From Glossina fuscipes (taxonomy: Eukaryota; Arthropoda; Insecta; Diptera; Glossinidae), in NCBI RefSeq assembly GCF_014805625.2, contig NW_023998434.1, positions 1,032,097 through 1,096,096 on the forward strand: a DNA stretch of 64,000 bases, in the 5' to 3' direction. This document shows, piece by piece, positions 49,318 to 57,661 of the stretch; the first letter of the stretch is position 1, and every line of letters starts with the position of its first letter. The notes under the pieces were generated by a model. That model did no database searches. It was not told the DNA's origin and was given only the letters and a program-made list of their open reading frames with translations. The position numbers and the translations under genes were made by a program.

Positions 49318-49784
49318 TTTTACATATTCTCATTTGCAAAAAGAAGGCTGAAAATGACTGGGTTGCTTTTCTGCTGAGAGATTGGTGTGATGATGTTTTC
49401 ATTGAGAAAAATCATGAGCCCGCCATTAACAAGTTTTCCTCTACTTTGTTACTGTATGGGTGCTTTTTTCACAATGTATACAAAGACATAAATATGTTGT
49501 GTATGCTATTTTTCCCGTTTTCTTTTTTTCTTTCCGTTTTTCGCTTTTACATATCTCTATCTTTTTGTATTCATGCGATATTATGACTTATTTAAGTTGT
49601 TGTTGTCGACAATGCAGCTGTTGTTGTCGTCGTTGTGGTTATTGTTGTTGTTGTTGTTATTGTTGTTGTTAGTGTTTTTATTTGTAAATAAAAAAATTTT
49701 GTTACACTTACCCGTTGGCTGCTGCTGCTGCTGTTGTGTATTCATTGAGTTTTGTGGTTTGACTTTGGAGCACATGGAAAACAT
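34046..49784 (-). CDS. PH-domain protein of unknown function, eight coding exons (310 residues)
   Basis: Exons (minus): 49784..49712, 39660..39613, 37724..37651, 37587..37385, 37185..37158, 36818..36734, 34539..34321 and 34248..34046 (TAA at 34048). All GT-AG; they total 933 bases and stay in frame. An in-frame TAA 14 codons upstream of the first ATG supports the start. Residues 1-25 carry a Gln run. Residues about 31-142 form a pleckstrin-homology domain: KGGYLLRYKK, WTEEWVVLYDDSTMAWF, a long beta-hairpin insert with HWTGQIPRRPPLPEG, VYWMLAKSEQEV, and the final helix EWIDAITKT. A basic segment (MNVLRRPLVRIR) follows, then a Trp/Gly block (PLPWGHGWGWATLPNGVW) and an acidic, aromatic tail ending CGDFIF. 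PH domains bind phosphoinositides or proteins at membranes. No signal peptide or transmembrane segment is seen; vertebrate evectins (PLEKHB) share the short PH layout but end in a membrane anchor, so orthology is doubtful. The first exon is the least certain. Confidence 0.78.
34540..36733 (-). other. Intron 6 of the PH-domain gene (2.2 kb)
   Basis: AT-rich, with poly-A (34966-34997) and T runs. A mixed-composition patch at 35590-36230 has no open frame of note. No exon is required by the reading frame here. Confidence 0.6.
37158..37185 (-). CDS. 28-base microexon of the PH-domain gene
   Basis: TTAAG|T GAA TGG ATT GAT GCT ATT ACG AAA ACC|GTAAGT. It joins the AG left by the preceding exon (AGT, Ser) and encodes SEWIDAITKT, the C-terminal helix with the invariant Trp of PH domains, then passes in phase 0 to LPPPPQIELVVD. 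Without it the domain would lack its last helix. Confidence 0.85.
37275..37325 (+). repeat. (TA)n microsatellite
   Basis: TATATA run followed by TGTATATATGTAC, inside the upstream flank of the microexon within a 199-base intron region. Confidence 0.8.
37725..39612 (-). other. Intron 2 of the PH-domain gene (1.9 kb)
   Basis: Holds an ATC/GAT triplet-rich patch (37935-38030, read as Asp/Asn or Ile repeats) and a long DINE-like element at 38640-39540. Nothing else is recognised. Confidence 0.6.
38640..39540 (+). repeat. DINE-1/mini-me-like element, long copy
   Basis: Head GGACCGAATCTCG near 38648; TTCTACCCTCCAAGTCCTTT; ATTTGGCCCATTTTCAATAG; TGCGTGCAAATACTTGC; ACACGGACAGACATGGCT; TTCATGCTGATCCAGAATAT; end GACAAAATGAATATATCCCC then CATCGTACTGTGCTAGGC. 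Same orientation as the 30570 copy. Confidence 0.55.
39729..39929. mobile_element. pogo/Tigger-type MITE, 201 bases, with TA target duplication
   Basis: Ends are exact inverted repeats, CAGTAAAAGTTCC at the left and GGAACTTTTACTG at the right. TA dinucleotides at 39727-39728 and 39930-39931 flank them. The CAGTA start plus internal CGCGAAT(A)-rich blocks (GATCGCGAATATGGAAT, CCGCGAATAAAG, GCGCGAATAAGG) resemble the ends of pogo/Tigger elements of the Tc1-mariner superfamily. It lacks an ORF, so it must be mobilised in trans. It sits 68 bases upstream of the PH-domain exon at 39660, within the 10 kb intron. Confidence 0.75.
41990..42075 (+). mobile_element. Possible second, decayed SINE head
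   Basis: CATGTTTAATTCTCAGTGCGGTA parallels GTGGTTTCAAATCTCAAGTGCGGTA of the SINE at 29417. The preceding 40 bases are only loosely alike and no TAA tail follows directly. Confidence 0.25.
42440..42712 (+). repeat. DINE-1/mini-me-like repeat, 3' part
   Basis: GTCCTTTGGCCGATTTAGCT, TTTTCAATATCAACATTCAT, (CAGA)n at 42561-42585, GATCAACAATATCTGTACTC, TTGCAAACATTACAACAAAA, and the end GGGATGGGTATAA. The GACR tract is here expanded to a pure CAGA microsatellite. Confidence 0.55.
43581..43618 (+). repeat. (ATCGT)n pentanucleotide microsatellite
   Basis: Seven to eight perfect CATCG/TATCG units. Confidence 0.95.
45244..45300 (+). repeat. (AACGACAAC)n nonanucleotide array
   Basis: Alternating CAACAACGA units, five copies, ending in ACGACGACAACAGC. 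Confidence 0.85.
45529..45625 (+). repeat. Clustered TA and GT microsatellites
   Basis: Three TA blocks separated by TTTGTATATATGTG(TG)n. Confidence 0.85.
45848..45886 (+). repeat. (ATC)n triplet array
   Basis: About ten ATC/ATT units; the ORFs across it are Asp, Ile or Met runs. Confidence 0.9.
46604..46652 (+). repeat. (GAA)n-rich purine tract
   Basis: AGATGAAGAAGAAGAAGAAG followed by GAGG/GAAGA variants. Confidence 0.85.
47760..48441 (+). mobile_element. Decayed jockey-clade non-LTR retrotransposon, 3' end
   Basis: The frame starting CTC TAT AGA ATG at 47762 reads LYRMYRQIYTALVRPTL, then HIELIESVRKSFSVSALRGLG, HRLKLITFPVLG and, after stops, VPMRLSHCRTTSYELHN. These are the conserved C-terminal blocks of jockey-like reverse transcriptases (ALVRP.LEY, IE.VQK.F..FALR, PPY..RL.LL.LPSL, VP..R). 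At least four in-frame stops and a TATT expansion (48060-48090) show it is dead. After a 3' UTR it ends in (AAAT)n at about 48419-48441, a normal tail for this class. The element is 5'-truncated. Confidence 0.75.
48447..48787 (+). repeat. DINE-1/mini-me-like repeat, 3' part, abutting the jockey tail
   Basis: Begins TTTTCAACACCAACCTGGGC right after the jockey AAAT tail. GACR-type tracts at 48590-48660, GATAGTGATCAAGAAGATATA and the end AATGTTCGGCAGTGGGTGTAA follow. The join suggests the retrotransposon inserted into an older repeat copy. Confidence 0.55.
48932..48941 (-). CDS. Possible alternative start exon of the PH-domain gene (ATG CAT ACA G)
   Basis: ATG at 48941 is followed by ten coding bases and CAG|GTAAGC. 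Its phase matches the exon at 39660, giving MHTG before NVGKQIKGG. A TAA overlaps the frame just upstream. With so little coding sequence, chance is quite possible; the exon at 49784 is preferred. Confidence 0.2.
49262..49312 (+). repeat. (TA)n microsatellite
   Basis: Uninterrupted AT alternation in the PH-gene first intron. Confidence 0.85.
49712..49784 (-). CDS. First coding exon of the PH-domain gene
   Basis: ATG TTT TCC ATG TGC..., a CAA/CAG run giving six Gln, then CCA ACG G|GTAAGT. The donor is a perfect consensus and leaves one base (G), exactly what the exon at 39660 (GT AAT GTT) needs to make Gly. An in-frame TAA lies 14 codons upstream. The plus-strand ORF 49573-49971, rich in Leu and Cys, is its antisense. 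Confidence 0.65.
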
Positions 49785-50091
49785 GATGGCAGCTTGCTTT
49801 ACTGTTTTTCTTAAGTTTCTCTCTTACTTTATGAAAATGAAGCTTGAAAGTTTTTTTTTTTTTTGCTTGCTTTACCTAATGAGTTTTAAGTGTCTAAGCG
49901 TAAAGTGTCTGTCGCGGCTGCTTTTTCGTTTACAGAGATTTAGACAATTTCGTATAATTTTCAGAGTGTGAGTCAGGAAGGATGATGCGATGATTACAAG
50001 TTTCTACTTTTTTTTTTTTTTTTGGTTTTCCTGGTTTTTTTTTTTTTTTTTTTTTTAACGTTGAAGATTTAAATAAGGTAGGCAAGATCTA

Positions 50092-50094
<3 letters not shown>

Positions 50095-50131
<37 letters not shown>
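50095..50131 (+). repeat. Poly-T tract of about 37 bases
   Basis: The longest homopolymer in the window; three further T runs occur at 50009-50056 and 50379-50403. Confidence 0.9.
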
Positions 50132-50132
<1 letters not shown>

Positions 50133-51169
50133 TAAAAGTTCTCATGCACGGGTGAGTATGAATGAATATAAGAATGTACGCATACAAGTCATAAAAGTAA
50201 AATTTTCAAATATTTGCAAATTTTTTGTAGTATAGTTTTGGGCTTGGGAATATTAAAGTTTACTTTTCGGATCTTTGATGATTTAGAAAATCAAAATTCA
50301 ATTGATTATAATTTAAGAAAAAAAATTATATCGCTTTTAATTAATTCTGCTAATGATGGGAAATGTTTTTCATCGTCTTTTTTTTTTTTTTTTTTTTTTT
50401 TTTTATATGAAAGTTTTACTGCAAATTTATGGCCTTTTGTTAGACACTTAATTTCTTATCCTTCCTGAGTTTTGGTTTCTACTTGGCTGTTATATTTTTA
50501 AAAAATTGTAACGTCTCGCTTTTAAACTTAAGAGAGTTAAGTGCCTTATAAAATGTAATGAATTGTTCGTGTCTCAAGAGTAAAGATAAAGGATAGTTGG
50601 CACAAGACTAGTAAAGCAAAGTTTTAATTGATTTTCTTTTAATAAAATCTTCTATGCTATAGTTAAAGTTTGTCACTCGTCACATGTAAATAAAAATGAT
50701 TTGTTTTTTTTTTGTGTTTTTCGTTCTTTTCTTCTGTTTTTGTTTTTATAATTCGAATAAAATTTTTTTTTTTAATTTCTCTATAAACTCAATTTTTACA
50801 ATGATTTAATAAAATTTTTGTTTTCAAGTCTACTGGGTGTTGGTTGGTTGTTTCTGTGTTTGTTGTCTTTAATTGGAGAGAGATTAAAAACTCTTTTAAG
50901 TTTATTGTTCTAATATTTTATTGTAGTAAACGATATTGGACACTTGAAAATTAAATTGTTGATTTTAATAGAAAATTTATTCGCAAAAATTCTATTTAGC
51001 GGGTTGTAGGTTATAAAGAAAGAATTTTTCGGTTTTCAGTTATAATTTTAAGTTTAATTTATACAAATTCAAATTATTTTGTTTTATTATATCTTTCTTT
51101 ATACATATACATATATATTTATTTATTTATTTATTTAAAAAGCAATATTGCGTTCCGCACGTTTGGCAC

Positions 51170-51420
51170 ACCTCAGTATAAGTTAACAGCCAAGACTCAA
51201 CTGATGACTGCTGTTAGATTGTCAGACTAACTGAGCTCAGTAGTGATGGTGTCTGCACTCCTACTATTACTGAAAGCAGCAGCAACAGTAGTTTCACTTT
51301 CAACAACAACGGCTGCCTGACGCGGACTGAGCAGTTAAGCTTAACTAAAACGAAATGTTTAGCAGCTGATTGGGAAGGGAACGTAACCTTAGTCAAATAA
51401 GTTGAAAATTGCGAATATCT
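51170..51420 (-). promoter_or_regulatory. Possible 5' leader/promoter of the PH-domain gene
   Basis: A patch of clearly higher GC, about 1.4 kb upstream of the first coding exon. On the minus strand it has TCAGT initiator-like words (for example CTCAGTCCGCGTCAGGC) and CAG/GTTGTTG-rich leader-like sequence. No long ORF. The assignment rests on composition and position only. Confidence 0.2.
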
Positions 51421-52304
51421 TCTCCAATAAGTTTTAAAGGTTTATCTAGAAATAATAGAAAAACCTAAATGACTAAGAAAGTCTGTCTGCGAGTATCTTC
51501 TCTAACATAGTTTAGGGCTCTTTTATATCAAAATAATACGAAAAAATTATTGAAGCATAAGATTGGCTGCTAATGGTGTTTAGTGTTGCCTCGATTTAAT
51601 TTTCCTTTGGAAAGGAATCAAAATTGGATCGCTTCTCTAAATTCAGTGTTGTTGATAACAAGAAAGAAATCGCTCAAGCTTCTGGGGAATACTTATTTAC
51701 AATCTGATGGTAACAAGAAGAGAACTGCCAAACTTTACTAGATTGAAAGCTTCTCTCCATCCGTCCATCCGTCCACTTTATATAGCATTTGCACGATCGC
51801 CATCTCGTCGTAATAAATTTGAATTATTTGAAAATTGTTCAGCTAGTAAAGTAGAAGTCAAACGTTTACAGGAAAATAGTGGACGAATGTAAAGAGTAAA
51901 CCCATTAATACATATATGTGTATAGTATTATATGATTCTCGTTAGGTGTTGATGCTAAACTGCGGAAGCAAAACAAAAACAACAATAATGACATCCTTAA
52001 AATCATCCAGTGTCAACCTGCATACACATACATACACGCACACGCACACACGCTCATACTGATAATAAAACTTTTAAGGCTTTTTGTTTTGCATAACGTG
52101 CCAACAACAGACTAACTAAGGCGTCCTTGAACGGCGCTGTTGTCAAGCAGGTTAACGACGCAGTCGCTGACAGTTTGCTCTTGCTGTAGTCCCTGTGAAC
52201 ATAATCCGATGCGTACGTTACGTGCGACAGCACAGCAGCGCTGCTTTGGCGGCAACGACCCGAAAACATATGTGGCAAGAAAGACAGACAATTTTTTATA
52301 CATA

Positions 52305-52311
52305 CATATAT

Positions 52312-52347
<36 letters not shown>
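52305..52347 (+). repeat. (TA)n microsatellite
   Basis: Pure TA run after ATATAGATA. Confidence 0.9.
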
Positions 52348-52350
<3 letters not shown>

Positions 52351-52418
52351 ACTTGGCCATCATATTGTTGTCTTATTGACTTTGCCTACCGCCTCATTGC
52401 ATTTTATAAAAATCTTAA

Positions 52419-52495
52419 TTTCTCTCTCTTTTTCTCTCTCTCTTTTTCTCTCTCTCTTAGCATATATTTCTCTCTTCCTCCCTCGCTTTCTCTCA
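52419..52495 (+). repeat. (TC)n-rich pyrimidine tract
   Basis: TCTCTC blocks with TTTTTC interruptions. Confidence 0.85.
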
Positions 52496-53999
52496 AATAT
52501 ATGCAATTGTTGTTGTTAATTGTTCACCAAATCTCTTCAAAGCTTCTCTTGTGTTCACAAAGATTTCAGTTATACTCATATTGTTCATATCCTCCAAAGT
52601 AGTTTTTGTCACTTGTATCGTATATCGTTGCCTTGCGTTAGAGTTATTACTTCGTTGCCTGAATGTCCTAAAAAAATAGAAGCTTTTAAGGTTATATTAC
52701 TCTTATTTTTTTTATTTTATTTTATTTTATTTTATTTTTTTTTTTTTTTGTTATAGGAAACCACGAGAAAAGCTTCAGTCCTTTGTCTGGGTATTGCAGA
52801 TGATATTGTTGTTCTTGATTGTTATTCTTTTTTCTTATTCAATGTTTATCGTTTTCATACAAGATTTCTTTTCTCCGTATAATTTTTTATGATTTCTCTT
52901 TTATATATATATATATATATGTATATGTATGTATATTCCATTCGGTTAATTGATTCTTTATGTACGGTGTGTGTGGTCAATGAAATATTTAATATAATAA
53001 ATGTTATTGGTCATGCAAATATAAATCCGACTACCAAATACTCCGATGCTTATATCCCACGATCTGTTTATAGTTATAACAAAATTTCCACTGCATTTGG
53101 GTAAAACACCAATAATGTCCTGTAGTTCTGCAGTTTATTTCCTTTTTTTTTTTTTACACTTCTCTTAGTGGATGTTGTTAGTGTTTTTGCTTCTCTAGTT
53201 ACGTTCATTCATTTACAAATATGTTTCACAACTCTTTACAATATATCCCTGCAGTTAGCTACGACACATGCTCTGGGAACATTAATCCTAATAATAATAG
53301 CACTAAAGAAGTTAGGTAACGTATTTTCAAATCAATCGAAACATCTTTACGAACATAACAGACAACTACATTGATCGGAATTATAAGCCATTGTGAATTT
53401 ACTGCAACTTATTTTGGGGAGTGATTAATAAAAATAATTCGCTAATTGCTCCAATGATACTAAACTATTTCCCTTTATTGCTATCACAAATAACTTCATT
53501 TTCCAGCTACTTTTTCATTTTGTAATTTGGATTCAATTCCCCCTAATTTCTGTCCTAAAGTTTTCATTACAATTACTTATCATCACATTGTAGATAAACT
53601 TTCCTCATTAATTAGAGGAAAGATCTCTTACTCATTATTAGCTTTGAAAAAGTGCTTCATTCGAAGCATACCACAGTTGTTTTAATGAAAGATTTGAACA
53701 ATTTCTGCCGAAAAAATATCACAACATAAGTATGTTGCATATATATATATCGAAAAGGGATTTATCATGAATTTATTACTAAAGTTGTTGAATAATAATT
53801 TTTTAAATTTATGATTAATGATATTTGCCATCGTTGTACCATGTTTCTGTTAAATTTTTGAAACAATCGTTCTCTCAACAATCTGGGGATAATGTGATAA
53901 TTTTATGTGAATATAGTCTCGTTTATTACATTTCGGCGCACATACAAAAGCAAAAGTGCAAATTGATACAAGGAAAGGGAAGAGGAGTTTTCAAGAAAT

Positions 54000-54680
54000 T
54001 CTTCAAATAGTTGCATTTATTGCGGAATGATTGCTGGCGTCGTAAAACCAATCACCTTGATTTCACATTCTTTTTATAAGTTTTCCCTCCCAGTTTCATT
54101 TGTTCTAATGGATCATATTGATAAGTCTTCGCAGTTTTTTCGGCGGGTTAGAGTTCTTTACTGTTCCAAACTGTCATATAGTTGATGCTTAGTACCTCCG
54201 CTATCAGGGCTTGCATGCCGGTCTTGCTCCACCAATTGCAAAATTTCATTCGACTTTTCCATTAGGTGCGAGGTGCATCTTTGACATTGAAATTTGCGGA
54301 ACGGTATCGAGCAAACTATTACTGGGTCCTTCGCTCACTTGTTCAGCATGCTCACCGTACACTTCATGAATTTTGTTTTCCAACTTTTCTATTCTCTTTA
54401 TAGTAAAAAACCGGTCACATGGCGTATTTTTTCAAATATTTCTCTCATTTTCAAATCAATGTAACTTTTTACACGAGCAGAGAATTTGAAAACTATCTTT
54501 ACAAAAAATGTAAACTGAAATGTCGACTTTTAAGCACATGTTCGTTTGAGACAACCAGAGGAATTTTGACCCATATATAGGCATCAATACCATCTCGCGG
54601 AAAAAAACCGCAAAGACTTTTTATATCAACCACTATGTTCTAGATCGAAAAATTCGTCTTATACACCTATAGGGTAATAA
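54000..54680 (-). pseudogene. Decayed mariner (Tc1/mariner) transposase
   Basis: On the minus strand, pieces in several frames recall mariner transposase: IREIFEKIRHVTGFF-like N-terminus (about 54450), VYGEHAEQVSE (54360), FARYRSANFNVKDAPR (54290, close to the usual FARFRSGNFNVKDAPRSGRP), EQDRHASP, and EVLSINYMTVWN (about 54190). Frameshifts and stops separate them. At the 5' side CTATAGGTGTATAAGACG (near 54676) starts like a mariner terminal repeat after TA. The catalytic DD34D region is not recognisable. The element is inactive. Confidence 0.65.
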
Positions 54681-54689
54681 CTTTGTTAA

Positions 54690-57400
54690 ATAATAAGCAA
54701 TTTCGAATTTTCGGAACACCTGTTACTGCTCTACTATTGCGTGCGTCAGTTTAATCTCTTTCAGTAAGGCAAGTAATATTCGAAATTTATTTATAGGAAA
54801 AGGCGTTGACGCTCGATTTGCGAACGTTTTGTAAATAACTATTTTTACGCGTCAACTTGACGAATAACTTTTGTGAATATGTCACTGTCGCGATAATGAA
54901 GATTGAAAGCCAAAATTTTGCCCAAACAATTCCCTAATCGATTAGGAATATATGGTCAGAAAATGGACGTGATCTGGTCACATAGACTGTAGGAAAAACT
55001 AAAGCTACGAAACCCATGGACAATTTTCTTAAACTTTCGTCTATAAATTACGATACCGTGAATATATTTTTGAAAAACAGATACCCAAGTATTCGGGAGA
55101 CTCGCCTGCATGTTCGGTGCAAAAATGATCGCAATCGGTTTAACAACACTTGCCCAAGCGGAAATTTTCCAAGAACATTTCTGGATCGATTGCGTGCCCA
55201 GGGTTGACCAATGATCATGAGTTGTCCTTAACACATCCACAGGAAGATAAGAAATTCAAAGGAAATCGACAATTTTTCAAAACTTTTATTGATAACAATT
55301 GATCGTATGAGGATATTTCTACAAACCTATTACACAGACATTACACCGGCATCACCTTCATATTCATTCTAAAACTAGTCCCGATCGAATTATTGATGCC
55401 TTCACAATTAATGATAAAATTTTAATTCCAACTAATTTCCAATTCTTTCTAATGGACGTTAGCATATTCTTGATCCAATCCTATCTTCATATTTCCGATT
55501 ATGGTAATTCCCGGGAAAAGGCCGATCAAAGTAATTGCTTCTGGGGGGAATAGAAGAGTGTCGGTAGTTCTAGTGTAAAATAATTTTTTTTTTTTTTTAG
55601 TCTTTGCAATGTTATAGTGAAAAGCTTACAAAAAACAGGCAACATTTTCAATTTGTTGCACAGTGCAAACGCATTTAGTGGTACTGTCATGATAACTACA
55701 AATAAATTCTACTAAACTTTAATTGAAGAACATACAAAAGAAAAAAACATAAATGCATTGTTTACTGAGCATACTTATGCTCATATTAAGCTTGTCTTTT
55801 TTTTATATATATATAATATTTTATTTGGCGTTGGTTCGTACTGATTTGTTATTTTCACGTAAGGCTGATGGGATGGAAACATAACGTATCAATCTTGACC
55901 AGGTTGCCAAACACAAGTTTAATTTCATTGAAAACCATTTAGTTAAACAGAGATAACAACTTTTGCGGAAGCTAAGTACACAAGCAATGATTCCGAGTAA
56001 TTGAACTACGAGATTCGATGCCGTTGCAACTGACATCACAACTTAAACCGAATTAAATAAAAAAAAAAAAAAATTGAAGAATTAAAGAATTAGGCGTTTG
56101 CCTCTTGTTTATTAGGTATTCGTGTGTTCCACGTCCGGTGTCCATTCCTGTTTCCGTCCTCTGCAATGCGTATGTCGAACATGTATGAATGCTTCTTTAA
56201 CCTCCACCTAGTCTGCTATTTATTCTCCCGCCGTGTATCTACCATCAGCTTTCCTAACTTCACCTTGCCCTGCTTTAGTAAATTCATTACACTCTTGTCT
56301 ATCGCATTCGAAAGCTTTCAGTGAATCACCAATTAATGATTTTTACAGCCTTGTTCTTCAAATTGAGCAAACACTTGGCTTATTTTCAAATTTGTTCACT
56401 GTGACCACGATTAGTAATATAAAACCCATGGATCGCCGATATCTACATCTTCGTAGTATAAAAACTAAGAAGAAATCTTTTGCCTGCGTCTTAATCGTTG
56501 AATGGAAAGTATAAAAGAATAAAAATGATGATAATAACGATTCGCAAAAACATTGACGAGATGATGACATTGTTGCTTCCCTCTAACGGTATACATTTGC
56601 AATATGTTGGGGGGGGGTCTAGGTCTAGGAAAATATGCATCTAAATGGCATTAGGTTTTATATTAAAGAAAATAAATATTTTTCTACAATTTTTGAAAAC
56701 AAAAACCTTAACCTATAATATATAACTTATGGGATTTTATGGTAATATTATGTATAATAAAAAATTGCTATAAATAATAATAATTGCGATTGTGACTTGA
56801 CGGGGAAATCAATTAAGAAACTGGGAAAAGAAATTTTTATTGCAACAGGCCTCCTATAAAAGCCTTATTTTTTTACCTTTTTGCATTTGATTTTTGTGCA
56901 AAGGAAAAACTTTATTTGCAACAAAAGCTTTAATATATAGAAATAAGACGGAGCCTTTCATTAGCAACATTTACATAAGGATATCGTGATTACAAGTTCA
57001 TAGAATGTTTTAATCACAACAAATATGCTCAAGGATGTTAAGCGACTTGCACTCAAACGCAATTGAAATTCCGAAATGAGAAGATATTTCTTTTTCAATA
57101 CTTCGATGACGGTTCACCAAAAGAGAAAGATAGGAAGCTTGCGTAGTCGCGGGGAAAATAAAAGAAAATTTTTGCTAAAAATTATTAAAACGAGAAGAAT
57201 CACAAAGTTTCTGAGATGTTATATATATGCGTAAAAATTTAGAAATATTTCTCCGTCACTAAGGCAATAAACAATTTCGACTAAGACTTTTGTAGAGGGA
57301 ATATTTTTTATACTTTATAACTCTATCAAGACTTTCTAAGAAGATGTATCCAACGAACAGAAGGATAGGCATGCCCATGATTATGTTCATCGATTCATCT
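54690..57400. other. Region 54.7-57.4 kb: no supported gene
   Basis: The patch at 54950-55260 has more even composition and a 94-codon minus ORF, but no similarity I recognise. The rest is AT-rich, with a CACGTCCGGTGTCCATTCC patch near 56130 and a GGGGGGG run at 56610. I see nothing else. Confidence 0.4.
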
Positions 57401-57429
57401 CTACCGATTCATAATACCTCTTATTAACT

Positions 57430-57660
57430 TCATCAAGAAGAAAACACCAAGAATAAATCTTGGTAAGGAGAGCAGAAGCAAGCACTTATCATGAGGTTGG
57501 CACTCCTAAGGGCAAACAGCAAGAATTGCTTTTGAATGGATTCAATTGAAGCTACACAACATCTATAGGAAGGAGACCACACAACAGAAGCAGCATACTC
57601 CAGCAGTAGTCTAACTAAACTCTTTAGAAATCTAACGCCGACCCAGCTTCGCTTAAAGAA
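57430..57660 (-). pseudogene. Jockey-clade reverse transcriptase fragment
   Basis: The minus frame AAG AGT TTA GTT at 57624 reads KSLVRLLLEYAASVVWSPSY, then IESIQKQFLLFALRSA and PYQDLFLVF, ending in two stops. These are the C-terminal blocks of jockey-like reverse transcriptases, better preserved than the plus-strand copy at 47760. A stop precedes it and there is no recognisable tail. Confidence 0.7.
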
Positions 57661-57661
57661 A

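Larger units (their letters stand above)
39661..49711 (-). other. First intron of the PH-domain gene (about 10 kb)
   Basis: Contains the MITE, a DINE-like 3' part (42440-42712), a jockey-type remnant plus a DINE-like piece (47760-48787), a possible second SINE (41990-42075), many TA/GAA/ATC microsatellites, an ATCGT array and an alternative small start exon (48941..48932). Between them (40600-41900, 42720-44100, 44700-45240, 46680-47740) I see only AT-rich sequence and short ORFs without recognised similarity. Confidence 0.55.
49785..53990. other. Region 49.8-54.0 kb: no supported gene
   Basis: T-rich (50000-51130), then the GC-elevated patch at 51170-51420, a second one at 52080-52280, TA (52305-52347) and TC (52419-52495) microsatellites, and AT-rich sequence. 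ORFs at 52112-52363 and 52195-52602 are mostly microsatellite translations. Confidence 0.45.

Noticed and set aside
49581..49711. Poly-Asn continuation of the minus ORF after the Gln run
   Set aside because: It follows a consensus GTAAGT donor at 49711, so it is intron read-through.
49573..49971. 132-codon plus-strand ORF with Leu and Cys runs, membrane-like
   Set aside because: Produced by GTT/GCT triplet repeats and lies antisense to the PH-gene first exon; no real membrane-protein pattern outside the repeats.
52112..52602. Overlapping ORFs of 83 and 135 codons on opposite strands
   Set aside because: Each is largely TA/TC microsatellite translation; only the non-repeat part near 52080-52280 is of interest, as a possible leader.
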